Of a DNA stretch of 15,423 bases, positions 6,621 through 14,622 are shown one piece after another. This stretch comes from an uncultured bacterium. Lineage in GTDB: Bacteria > Cyanobacteriota > Vampirovibrionia > Gastranaerophilales > Gastranaerophilaceae. Position numbers and translations under genes: made by a program. How positions within the stretch are numbered: the first letter of the stretch is position 1; every line of letters starts with the position of its first letter. The notes beneath the pieces were generated by a model that worked only from the letters and a program-made list of their open reading frames with translations, had not been told where the DNA came from and did not search any database. The stretch lies in contig CABUAQ010000042.1 in assembly GCA_902489575.1 (NCBI GenBank), forward strand, positions 1 through 15,423, read 5' to 3'.

Positions 6621-6713
6621 AATCAAACAACATTTAATGCAATGAAGTAAAGTATTTTTAGAAATTAAATCTAATTTTTCAATCTTACCCAAAACTACCC
6701 ACAATTCGAATAA

Positions 6714-7421
6714 TTATTTATTAACTGACTCTTTCTGCCCATAATATGCTTTTTCCCCGTGCTTTCGAGTATAGTGCTTATTTAAAATATATTTCGGAAT
6801 ATCGCTCACTTTAGTATTAATTACTGAAGTTTTTAATGCTATTTCAGCAATAGTTTCTAACACAATGGCATTATGAACAGATTCAAAACAATCTTTACCC
6901 CATGTAAACGGGCCGTGCGATTTTACCAAAATACCCGGGACAGATAATGGATCAACTATGTTTTGAATAGTTTCTACAATAACCTTCCCTGTATTGTATT
7001 CGTAATCACTCACAACTTCTTGCTCAGATAATTCTCTTGTACATAATATTTCGCCGTAAAAATAATCAGCATGGGTAGTACCTAAAGGTGAAATTTTCAT
7101 GCCCGCCTGTGCAAAAGCCGTAGCATTTATAGAATGAGTATGAGTGATTCCGCCTATGAGCGGGAAATGATTATATAAATACAAATGAGTTGGTAAATCA
7201 GATGAAGGATTTAAAGAACCTTCAACAATGTTTCCCTCTAAATCAACCACAACCATATCATCAGATGTCATCTTGTCATAAGAAACCCCGCTGGGCTTTA
7301 TTACGACAAGATGACTATCTAAATCTATCTCACTAACATTTCCCCACGTATAAATTACAATTCCGCTTCGTTTTAATTCAATATTTGCCTGACAAACTTT
7401 TTCTCTTAATTCTTTTAACAT
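6714..7421 (-). CDS. araD: L-ribulose-5-phosphate 4-epimerase family (class II aldolase, AraD-like)
   Basis: A 235-residue cytoplasmic protein close to E. coli AraD along its whole length. It keeps TWGNVS, IKPSGVSYD, NPSSDLPTHLYLY, GITHTHS, GTTHADYFYG, PGILVKSHGPFTWGK, HNAIVLE and HYTRKHGEKAYYGQ. Expected zinc ligands are Asp75, His94, His96 and His169; Asp119 and the YYGQ tyrosines are catalytic in AraD. The known reaction interconverts L-ribulose 5-phosphate and D-xylulose 5-phosphate. No other arabinose genes are near: it is the last gene of a glycan operon, overlapping the HAD phosphatase gene by 7 bp. I infer it supplies or reshapes a pentulose phosphate for the sugar made by the operon; a true aldolase role is possible because the fold serves both reactions. 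The 100 bp after it hold no clear terminator. Confidence 0.9.
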   Translation of the reverse strand: MLKELREKVCQANIELKRSGIVIYTWGNVSEIDLDSHLVVIKPSGVSYDKMTSDDMVVVDLEGNIVEGSLNPSSDLPTHLYLYNHFPLIGGITHTHSINATAFAQAGMKISPLGTTHADYFYGEILCTRELSEQEVVSDYEYNTGKVIVETIQNIVDPLSVPGILVKSHGPFTWGKDCFESVHNAIVLETIAEIALKTSVINTKVSDIPKYILNKHYTRKHGEKAYYGQKESVNK

Positions 7422-8077
7422 ATACAGGAACTCTCCTTTTGATTAGTTAAAAAATCTGTTAGAGCTTCGACATTATTAAAAAACAGATTACTATGTATAT
7501 CTTTTGGATTTTTAAATCCAAACCCGTAAGTTACTCCAATAAAATCAATACCTGCCTGATTAGCTCCATTCAGATCAAATTGACTATCCCCGATTAAAAC
7601 TGTCTGCGGCTTATCAGCATCCAACGCCTCAATACATTTTTCGACAATATCGGCTTTCGTAAGTTTTCCGGCTAAATCCGAGCCCATATAAAAATCGCAA
7701 TATTTATGAAGACCAAAATATTTAATAATACCTTCGGCATTTTCATGGCTTTTATTTGTTGCTATTGCAATTTTGAAACCTTTATCACTAAGCTTTTCAA
7801 ACATCTCAATAATATTTGGATATAATTCAGCTTTATACAAAGAATATTTTTTATAATTTGCACGGAAATCATTGGTAGCTAACAACGCCGTTTCTTTATC
7901 CAAATCAAAGATTTCTCCCATTGATTTTTGCATAGGAGGCCCGACAAAACTTTTCAAAATCTCATCTGACGGCATTTGAAAACCATACTGAGTTATGGTA
8001 ATTTTCACAGCATCAATAACTCCTTGTGTAGTATCCAGAAGCGTACCGTCTAAATCAAATAATATATATTTATACAA
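7415..8077 (-). CDS. HAD-family phosphatase (phosphoglycolate-phosphatase-like)
   Basis: A 220-residue phosphatase of the Gph/PGP-like HAD subfamily. Motif I is FDLDGTLLD (nucleophile Asp8, Asp10 in the start used here), with an alpha-helical cap about residues 15-80. Motif II is IAIATNKS, motif III a lysine in AGKLTKADIV, and motif IV VLIGDSQFDLNGA. I take the TTG at 8075-8077 as start: AAGGAGG at 8090-8084 stands 6 nt ahead, inside the last codons of the aldolase gene, whereas the ATG at 8107 has no site and adds ten unaligned residues. The gene overlaps the aldolase gene by 8 bp and the AraD-like gene by 7 bp, so translation is probably coupled. In context it may remove phosphate from the chain-extended sugar acid before CMP activation, as KdsC does in Kdo synthesis. 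Substrate is not readable from sequence. Confidence 0.85.
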   Translation of the reverse strand: MYKYILFDLDGTLLDTTQGVIDAVKITITQYGFQMPSDEILKSFVGPPMQKSMGEIFDLDKETALLATNDFRANYKKYSLYKAELYPNIIEMFEKLSDKGFKIAIATNKSHENAEGIIKYFGLHKYCDFYMGSDLAGKLTKADIVEKCIEALDADKPQTVLIGDSQFDLNGANQAGIDFIGVTYGFGFKNPKDIHSNLFFNNVEALTDFLTNQKESSCIC

Positions 8078-9689
8078 CGGCTCCCTCCTTTTTAAATATA
8101 TGTGCATACTGACTTTCCGTAATAAAATTAATATCTATTGAATCTTTCAAATCTAAAAGCATTTCTTTGGTTTCATTTGTTAAAAGCAGTAAATCTTCCT
8201 GGTTTGTTGTAGTTATTAAACTGTTATCATAATAGTTAAACTCTGAATCTCGTCCAAAACCATCAAAACCCGCAATCGAAACATTTTTAACATTTAGATT
8301 TACAAGCAATCGTAAAATTAAAATTGCAGAAGTATCAACATTTATCCAGCCAAATTTTACCAAAGCCAAATAATTAAAAATCATCTCATTAAAATCTGTT
8401 TCTGTTTTTATATTTGAAGTTAACAAAATTTTCGCATTTGATTTGTTTACATCATCACTATTTATAAAATCTTGATACCTGTTTACTCCGCTAAAGAAAA
8501 TATAATCAGATTTAAATTTAGGAATAAAATTATTCACCGAAATCACAATAGGATTTGTCTTATTTATAAAAGCATCTATTCTATCTTTTTGAGTAGTTAA
8601 ACTTCTTCCCGGGACAAGAAGCAGAATCTCCCTGTTTTTTAACGCAGCAGATAGTTCATTCATAGATTTGCTGTCGTCTATTTTTCTGTCAAAATGCTCA
8701 ACATATATTTTTTCTAAAAGCTTGTAATCATAAGCTTTCTTTTGATTATTATCCAGTTTTTCTATAATAGATCTTAAATCTTTTGATTTAATATTGTGCC
8801 GGCTCAATAAATGGTTGACATTAAAAACATGAGCACTATGTATTCCGGACAAAAAATAAGGAATACTGTAGCCCCACTCGCATTCATGAATAAATTTTGG
8901 CATTAAGTAATCAATGATATCTAATATGCAATCCAACTCTTTATGTTGGTCGAATTTTTTATTTAAAAATTCGACCAAACACTCAGTATGAGAGTTTCCT
9001 GCACCTCGCCCGCAGCCCAAAATTGAAGAATCAATATTAATTTCTCTTTCATTGCAGGCAAGATTTACAAACTCTTGAGTATTAGCATTAGCAAGCATTA
9101 AGTTGTTATGTGCGTGAAAACCTAAAATTATATCTTTATCAAGATTATGGTTTACAATTGAGTAAATATGCCTTAAATCTTCTGCATACATAGCACCAAA
9201 AGTATCAACTATTGAATATGCGTATGGTTTTAACTCATTTACCTTTTCTATAACCTCTAATAATTCGATATCAGAATAGCTCATAGTATCAACATTTTGA
9301 AAAAACACTTTATAACCTTTTGCTTTTATAGCTTTTGCATACTCAAAAACATCAAAACGTTCTTCTTTTTTAAAACAAATTCTAATACCATCAATAGATT
9401 TTCCATTATAATCAGACAAATACTTCAAATCATATCTGCCATAATCAACTAAGGCTACATATAGAATTCCGTCTTTTTTATTTTGTAAATAAGGTTCAAT
9501 TTCTTCAACATATTGAAAAATTGTACTATCTGGATTATGCGGTTTATTTTTCAGAAAACCACATTCAATAATATCAATATTAGAATTTTCTAACGCATTT
9601 ATAAATTTTTTAATATAATTTCGCCCTAAAACAAGCCCTTTAATAGGAGCCTCCCTCAAAGTGCAATCTAATAAATTAATTTTTCTCAT
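8070..9689 (-). CDS. HMGL-like aldolase fused to a MptE/GT42-like Rossmann domain
   Basis: A 539-residue two-domain protein. Residues 1-310 are a DRE-TIM metallolyase (HMGL-like; 4-hydroxy-2-oxovalerate aldolase branch). They show LLDCTLREA (metal-binding Asp8, Arg12), IIECGF, VDTFGAMYAEDL (161-172), metal ligands His192 and His194 in FHAHNN, and ILGCGRGAGNS (223-233). The usual RDGxQ after the first motif is changed to REAPIKG, so the substrate probably differs from isopropylmalate-synthase relatives. Residues about 352-500 (LLLVPGRSL, IVISVNNFIPKFKSDYIFFSG, VSIAGFDGFG) look like the Rossmann domain of MptE/DUF115 and GT42 proteins. Such fusions occur in surface-polysaccharide clusters. The gene overlaps the cytidylyltransferase gene by 14 bp. 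Inferred role: adding a pyruvate-derived three-carbon unit to a sugar aldehyde; the second domain may transfer or recognise the product. Confidence 0.78.
   Translation of the reverse strand: MRKINLLDCTLREAPIKGLVLGRNYIKKFINALENSNIDIIECGFLKNKPHNPDSTIFQYVEEIEPYLQNKKDGILYVALVDYGRYDLKYLSDYNGKSIDGIRICFKKEERFDVFEYAKAIKAKGYKVFFQNVDTMSYSDIELLEVIEKVNELKPYAYSIVDTFGAMYAEDLRHIYSIVNHNLDKDIILGFHAHNNLMLANANTQEFVNLACNEREINIDSSILGCGRGAGNSHTECLVEFLNKKFDQHKELDCILDIIDYLMPKFIHECEWGYSIPYFLSGIHSAHVFNVNHLLSRHNIKSKDLRSIIEKLDNNQKKAYDYKLLEKIYVEHFDRKIDDSKSMNELSAALKNREILLLVPGRSLTTQKDRIDAFINKTNPIVISVNNFIPKFKSDYIFFSGVNRYQDFINSDDVNKSNAKILLTSNIKTETDFNEMIFNYLALVKFGWINVDTSAILILRLLVNLNVKNVSIAGFDGFGRDSEFNYYDNSLITTTNQEDLLLLTNETKEMLLDLKDSIDINFITESQYAHIFKKEGAVV
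8084..8090 (-). promoter_or_regulatory. Strong ribosome binding site that selects a TTG start
   Basis: The minus strand reads AAGGAGG within the 3' end of the aldolase gene, 6 nt before a TTG at 8077-8075. It supports re-initiation of the HAD phosphatase gene across an 8-bp overlap. Confidence 0.7.
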
Positions 9690-10428
9690 ATATTCCTGCC
9701 TTTTTATATTGTCGTTCTTTCATAATTTGAGTCACCTTTTCTATATCTCTGGGATTATCTACAGAGACAGAATCTGAAAAGACTTCTATACAATTTACAA
9801 TTTTATGATTTTCGACCCAACGCAACTCTGCAATGTCTTCTATTTGCTCAATCTCACCCGGCGGAGTATTTACAAAAAAGTCAAGTGCTTTAATAGAAAA
9901 ACCTTGAATTCCTATAATTTTTTTATAATCGAACAAAACAGTTTTGTGAGGAGCAGGAACAGGTATTCTGGATAAATAAACGAGCTTGTTATTACTTATT
10001 ACAACCTTTATATTTCCGCTATCCATAGTTTCAGCCGGATTTGATAATTTCCGGTATGAAAACAAATAATCTGCATTAGTCTTTATAACTTCGTCAACTA
10101 CCATTTGAATACATTCAGATTCAATTAACGGCTCATCGCCATTTATCATAACGTATCGGTCTGCCTGAATTTTATGAGCAACTTCATGCATTCTGTAAAA
10201 ACAATTCATGTGGGTATTTTTTGTCATAATTACATTTATATTATATTCTTTGCAAACGTCATAAATTCTTTTATCATCAGTAGCAACATATACTTCTTTA
10301 AGGCTTGTAACCTGCTTTGCACTATTATAAACCCACCAAATCATAGGCTTGCCGCATATTTCAGCCAAAGGTTTACCCGGAAACCTTGTTGACCCGTAAC
10401 GAGATGGTATAATACCTATTATCTTCAT
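9676..10428 (-). CDS. CMP-ulosonate synthetase, KdsB-like cytidylyltransferase
   Basis: A 250-residue cytoplasmic nucleotidyltransferase of the KdsB (CMP-Kdo synthetase) family. It couples CTP with a 3-deoxy-ulosonic acid to give the CMP sugar. Visible motifs are the nucleotide loop IIPSRYGSTRFPGKPL (6-21), VYVATDD, INGDEPLIE (95-103, metal-binding Asp98), IGIQGFSIKALDFF, a PPGEIEQIEDIAELRWVE helix and SVDNPRDIEKV. Length matches KdsB (248). The substrate segment that is HxSGTxR in KdsB reads HMNCFYR (73-79), so the sugar may not be Kdo. For that reason I do not give the kdsB symbol. Start ATG 10426-10428 shares bases with the preceding stop (TAATG). No kdsA, kdsC or kdsD homologue is in the window; the next three genes may replace them. 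Confidence 0.85.
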   Translation of the reverse strand: MKIIGIIPSRYGSTRFPGKPLAEICGKPMIWWVYNSAKQVTSLKEVYVATDDKRIYDVCKEYNINVIMTKNTHMNCFYRMHEVAHKIQADRYVMINGDEPLIESECIQMVVDEVIKTNADYLFSYRKLSNPAETMDSGNIKVVISNNKLVYLSRIPVPAPHKTVLFDYKKIIGIQGFSIKALDFFVNTPPGEIEQIEDIAELRWVENHKIVNCIEVFSDSVSVDNPRDIEKVTQIMKERQYKKAGIYEKN

Positions 10429-11519
10429 TATCTTATCCTTTCTAAAATACTATTTTCTAACTCGTAATACGTTTGAGTTTCGGTATTATATTCAAACAAA
10501 TTATCAGTATTTACTGCCGGTAAATATTTCAAGCTAAATTGTTTTATATTTTCGTCTGCAGAACTTACAACATCACATCTAAATTTTGTATATAAAATAT
10601 GCTGAGGAACATCAACTGTAGAAAGAAAATCATTTAGTCCACTCCGTAGAGAAATAATACCTTTTGATAGTCCTGCAAGATAATAAGTTTCCTCCAAACC
10701 AAAAAGGTTGCAAACACAATCCTCAATTTCTAAATTATTTACATAAGAATTCAAAAAAACGTCATACCCTTTAGACCTTAAATGAGCACACAAAGATTTC
10801 CAAAAAACTATATCATAGCTGCAATTACTGGATGCTAAAGGGGATAAAAATATAAACTTATTTATATTTAGTCCTGAACTACGTATAAAATCCAAAACAT
10901 TTTTTTTCGCAACAGAACTAATAACCGGATAACTAAAATTACGCTCAAATAAAGCATAGTATTTCTGAAGATGATGTATGAATGAAAAATTTCCATCATT
11001 ATTTTTAATACTGTTTCTAACATCACGATGAATATTGTAGATAAGTTCTTTGTTAATGTATGAAAAAAATCTTTTACCTTTATATTCAAATCCATTATTT
11101 TCAATATCGTTATAAAAAATTTCTAACGCAAGTCTTTTGTTAAAATTAACAGTTTTACAAACCACATCAGGTGAAAACATCCTGAAGACTTCCGCACTAT
11201 TTTGATTTAGTGACACTATAACAGGTCTTCCAGAACCCTTCTTCTTTATTAAATTTTTAAGCATCAAACTAAAGAAATAAGCATCACCAATTGCTACCAT
11301 TCTATATACATAAATATCATCATAATCTCCATCTAATTGAACCAAAATATTGTCAAAAAAGCATTCCTTAATACCTTTAAATGGGAAAAGATTAAAATAT
11401 TTCTCATAAGAAACAACTTCGCTAAATGTAAATTTTCTACACCCATATTCTGCAACAGGAACATTAAAAAGTCTGATTTCTTTTTCTGACCCAATTTTTA
11501 TAATTTCGTAAAGCTTCAT
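10428..11519 (-). CDS. Putative GT9-like (GT-B) glycosyltransferase or glycan protein
   Basis: A 363-residue protein without a signal peptide or clear membrane helix. The C-terminal half resembles GT9/heptosyltransferase-type proteins: KFIFLSPLASSNCSYD (221-236) where GT9 has its PG(A/S) donor loop, then FWKSLCAHLRSKGYDVFLN, and LAGLSKGIISLRSGLNDFL (281-299) in the position of the nucleotide-binding helix. The N-terminal half has no match I know, apart from a short strand-like motif KEIRLFNVPVAEY (13-25) similar to motifs in two other operon proteins. Start ATG 11517-11519 follows AAGGAG. The gene lies 8 bp after the HAD protein gene and is joined by a TAATG overlap to the cytidylyltransferase gene. 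A transferase role in the surface glycan is likely from context; donor and acceptor are unknown. Confidence 0.6.
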   Translation of the reverse strand: MKLYEIIKIGSEKEIRLFNVPVAEYGCRKFTFSEVVSYEKYFNLFPFKGIKECFFDNILVQLDGDYDDIYVYRMVAIGDAYFFSLMLKNLIKKKGSGRPVIVSLNQNSAEVFRMFSPDVVCKTVNFNKRLALEIFYNDIENNGFEYKGKRFFSYINKELIYNIHRDVRNSIKNNDGNFSFIHHLQKYYALFERNFSYPVISSVAKKNVLDFIRSSGLNINKFIFLSPLASSNCSYDIVFWKSLCAHLRSKGYDVFLNSYVNNLEIEDCVCNLFGLEETYYLAGLSKGIISLRSGLNDFLSTVDVPQHILYTKFRCDVVSSADENIKQFSLKYLPAVNTDNLFEYNTETQTYYELENSILERIR

Positions 11520-11527
11520 TTTTCTCC

Positions 11528-13567
11528 TTACTTATTTTTGCCAAACAGCAAACTTTTAAAACTTAATTCAAAGCCTAAGAAACGAATATACGCAATTCTT
11601 TTATTACGAACTATTTCCAAATTAAATAGATATTTTCTTATACTTTTATATTTTTTTCGAATATTAAGTATCTTTTTCACGTTATTATCAGATCGAATAT
11701 AGCTGATATTTGGAAGTTGAATTTGAGAACTGTCATATCCAAAAATCATATCTTTTATTGTTAATTTTGGAGCACATTTATATGTACGTTTTTCCACTCC
11801 GTAATAATTTGAAAACGGAATATCACCAATTAATCGTGCTGTTTCCAAGTCCGGGCAGCCTGTTATATAGTCAAAATAAAACGTAAAAGCTTTAAGATTT
11901 GGAACAATATCAGGATTCTGGTTCATTGCAATGTTGAACGCTTCACAAAAAGCAACTTCACCAAAGACAACATCCTGATATCCGTACAATTTTAAGTCAT
12001 CACCTTCTCCTTCATCCATAACAGGAACTATTTTTTTATTTTCTTTGCGGTAAGCAACAGTTGCCCCGCAAAGAGACCTACAAAACAATTCCATTTGAGA
12101 TCTAATTTTTGGAGATGAATAAAATGAAATCATTTCGAAATTTGGTGACAAAACCTTTAAAGGATTAAATTGAGAATAAAAGCTTTTAATTTTTACATCA
12201 GAAAAAGTCCTTATCAAATTAACAAGACAATTTTGTGTTCTGCCGCTTGCAGCCAAATCAACCAGAGCTAAATTATCATCAGAAAAATCCATTTCCTGTT
12301 TTAAATATTCAATCAAACAATTCCGCTGCTTTTCATTTGATTTAATTACAAGTTTAATAAACTCCGAATCTTTCTCTAAAATTTCAGCTAATTCATTCAA
12401 TTCATCCCTTGTAAAAGGCTTCTTACTCTTTAAAAATTTTTCCGGAATATATTTTAATAATTTTTCTTCTTGTACATGAAATCGTGAAGCTATTCTCTGT
12501 ACAGTATTAATTTCTCTTGCTGAAGCAAACATAAATTTAATATCTGGATTATATTCGGTAATAGATGGAGCTCGCCAGGCTTCTCTAGAACCGTATATAA
12601 GTTTTGTTTTTATAGAAAGCCCTTTTTGTTTAATCAAAACATCACACATCTGTTTAAGCACAAATCCATCACGCATTACAAAATAAAGTCTATTTATACC
12701 ACGCTTGACACTTTGTTCTACTACCCAATTAACATAAGGATATAATATGACACCGCCCATAGATACCCCTAAATCAAATTTATCATTTTGCTTATTTATG
12801 TTTCTGACATTTTTAGCTGTCCCTAATGCTAACTGTATAAACGGATTATCCTGGTAACGTTCCAGCAATTTCTTTTCATATATTTTCAATTGAACATATT
12901 TATATTGTTCTGCATCAATCCCAAATTCCTTTGCTCTATTTATATCAGAATTCACATTATCGCCAATATGCCGCCACTTAGAAATATTTATCCCCTCCTT
13001 GATACGAACATATTCAAATAATTCACCGGAAGATTTCATACATCTTGCCTCAGATGACACATATATAGGAATATCTTTAAATACCTCATCCTTGTCTGTT
13101 AAAAATAACCTGACCGTATCGGAAGAATGATAAATATCAGAAATAATTATAACTTTGTATCCTAAAACTATTGCAGACTTAAGCTTATTAATATTTTCCG
13201 GAATACCTGTTAAATTCTTTCTTTCCGTTTCAATTTCAAGATTTTTTAATAAATTGATTTCTTCATCTAAAAGAGCATAATTTTTTTGGATATAATCATA
13301 AATTTCTTCAAAAGTTATTTCATTTATTTTATATGCTGCATAATGTTTTCGTAAAAAAGCTTCACTTTCAACCCTTATTATATAAAAATTTTCTCTAACA
13401 TAAACATTTATACAAGAAAATAAATCATTCCTATTTAATTGATGCTGCATTAATGCAAAAATACCTTTAGGCGTTGCAGTTGTACGCGTAATCAAAGTGT
13501 CAAAAACATCAAAAGACACTACTTCTTTTAAATCTGTAATACTTTTTTGCTCTTTTACTTCAAACAT
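11528..13567 (-). CDS. Large HAD-superfamily protein of glycan clusters (COG5610-like)
   Basis: A 679-residue protein. Residues 15-225 are a complete HAD domain: motif I VSFDVFDTLITR (Asp20, Asp23), a helical cap (about 30-120), motif II VIIISDIYHSSD (Ser143), a lysine near 178 and motif IV HIGDNVNSDINRAKEFG (200-216). Residues 265-600 form a second conserved part beginning DLGVSMGGVILYPYVNWV, with RLYFVMRDGFVLKQM (293-307) and IYGSREAWRAPSI, followed by LVDLAASGRTQNCLV. This order is that of COG5610-type predicted hydrolases found in capsule and LPS operons, whose reaction is unknown. The C-terminus (about 659-673) carries the motif YIRFLGFELSFKS, related to the triple motif of the preceding gene product. 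Start ATG 13565-13567 follows GAAAGGAAATT and overlaps the upstream gene by 13 bp. Phosphatase activity is plausible from the intact HAD residues. Confidence 0.75.
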   Translation of the reverse strand: MFEVKEQKSITDLKEVVSFDVFDTLITRTTATPKGIFALMQHQLNRNDLFSCINVYVRENFYIIRVESEAFLRKHYAAYKINEITFEEIYDYIQKNYALLDEEINLLKNLEIETERKNLTGIPENINKLKSAIVLGYKVIIISDIYHSSDTVRLFLTDKDEVFKDIPIYVSSEARCMKSSGELFEYVRIKEGINISKWRHIGDNVNSDINRAKEFGIDAEQYKYVQLKIYEKKLLERYQDNPFIQLALGTAKNVRNINKQNDKFDLGVSMGGVILYPYVNWVVEQSVKRGINRLYFVMRDGFVLKQMCDVLIKQKGLSIKTKLIYGSREAWRAPSITEYNPDIKFMFASAREINTVQRIASRFHVQEEKLLKYIPEKFLKSKKPFTRDELNELAEILEKDSEFIKLVIKSNEKQRNCLIEYLKQEMDFSDDNLALVDLAASGRTQNCLVNLIRTFSDVKIKSFYSQFNPLKVLSPNFEMISFYSSPKIRSQMELFCRSLCGATVAYRKENKKIVPVMDEGEGDDLKLYGYQDVVFGEVAFCEAFNIAMNQNPDIVPNLKAFTFYFDYITGCPDLETARLIGDIPFSNYYGVEKRTYKCAPKLTIKDMIFGYDSSQIQLPNISYIRSDNNVKKILNIRKKYKSIRKYLFNLEIVRNKRIAYIRFLGFELSFKSLLFGKNK

Positions 13568-14622
13568 AATTTCCTTTCAAAAATTTCCCCGCTGCCTGTA
13601 ACATATTGCCCATCTTTTGAATATATATCTTTAAATAACCCTTTTAAACCTACAGGATTAATTGATATAATTTCCACATCAGGATACATTTGCTGAGCAA
13701 ACTCTTTGAATTTTTTATATCCCCAGGTTTTGCCGGAATTATCTCCGGCTATACATCCTTCTGTCATTTCAATCGCTTTTGACTTATAAAAATATCCTTT
13801 ATTACAATCTTGCCCAACTAAAAAAATTCTTTTTGGATGTGCGTATAAAATAAACTGTAATGCTGAAAATACCGCTCCGCCAAAATCTCCAAAAGGTTCA
13901 TTGTCAATATCTACAGCCCATTTATTACCAAATACATCTTCTAATAAAAATGGAGTTGCCCCGGCATTATAAATATGATATTGAGGAATTCTATCAACTA
14001 AAATCCTTTCTTTTATTCGTCTTACTTGACGGTGAGGAAGTATTGCATAAAACTTTTTACAAAAATCTACTCCATAATTATCAAGTTTTTCATTCATTTG
14101 TTTATTTGCAATCATATGATCATGAACAAATAAATAATCCAGTTTCACACTTTCCAGATTAATAGCTCCATTTACCCCAATTTGAATTGCATTATCTATA
14201 AATATATAATCTTTTACTGATGGACCGGCACCATATAAAACAACATCTTTACCTTCAAAAGCTCGTTTATATTGTAAAAAACTTTTATGCATATTTTGAA
14301 CTTGACTTAAAACCTGCATATTAACAAATACATCATCAATTCGCCTATGCAATTTCATTTGAGATTCTTTTAATTCTTCGATGAATTTTTTCTGCTCTGA
14401 TTTAATTAAACACCTAATTTTATAATCATTATCATAGGTTTTCCAAACTTGAACACCTACAAGATAGTATTTCCTCAATGATATATTAGACTTAATTTTA
14501 AAAATACCAAGTAAATAAGATCTTACCTTAAACCCAAATCTATATTTTTCTTTATAAAGAGTAAGCCCTAAAAATTTTAATAGCTTTTCTTCTTTGAAAT
14601 TTTTATACGAATATAACTTCAT
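13555..14622 (-). CDS. MptE/GT42-like Rossmann protein with triple N-terminal strand motif
   Basis: A 355-residue protein. Residues 12-62 hold three copies of a short motif, KFLGLTLYK, YLLGIFKIK and YLVGVQVWK, each with basic flanks. Residues 66-120 are a charged, probably coiled segment. Residues 123-330 resemble MptE/DUF115 and sialyltransferase GT42 proteins: KDVVLYGAGPSVKDY (125-139), GVNGAIN, LDYLFVHDHM, GGAVFSALQFILYAHPKRIFLVGQDCN (248-274) and a C-terminal WGYKKFKEFAQ helix. GT42 enzymes use CMP-sialic acid. As a CMP-sugar synthetase lies in the same operon, this is a fair candidate for the enzyme that transfers the CMP-activated sugar. That is inference; catalytic histidine equivalents were not confirmed. 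Start ATG 14620-14622, GGAG 12 nt upstream, 20-bp overlap with the methyltransferase gene. Confidence 0.65.
   Translation of the reverse strand: MKLYSYKNFKEEKLLKFLGLTLYKEKYRFGFKVRSYLLGIFKIKSNISLRKYYLVGVQVWKTYDNDYKIRCLIKSEQKKFIEELKESQMKLHRRIDDVFVNMQVLSQVQNMHKSFLQYKRAFEGKDVVLYGAGPSVKDYIFIDNAIQIGVNGAINLESVKLDYLFVHDHMIANKQMNEKLDNYGVDFCKKFYAILPHRQVRRIKERILVDRIPQYHIYNAGATPFLLEDVFGNKWAVDIDNEPFGDFGGAVFSALQFILYAHPKRIFLVGQDCNKGYFYKSKAIEMTEGCIAGDNSGKTWGYKKFKEFAQQMYPDVEIISINPVGLKGLFKDIYSKDGQYVTGSGEIFERKLCLK

Noticed and set aside
6614..6713. A terminator at the end of the glycan operon
   Set aside because: Only AT-only weak pairing (AAATTA/TAATTT) is present, with no GC stem followed by a T run.
10174..11104. 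Short frames on the plus strand (10174-10392) and in another minus frame (10868-11104)
   Set aside because: Both lie wholly within coding genes and encode no recognisable domain.
13860..14162. Plus-strand 100-residue frame opposite the MptE/GT42-like gene
   Set aside because: Antisense shadow; the minus-strand protein has the conserved Rossmann motifs.
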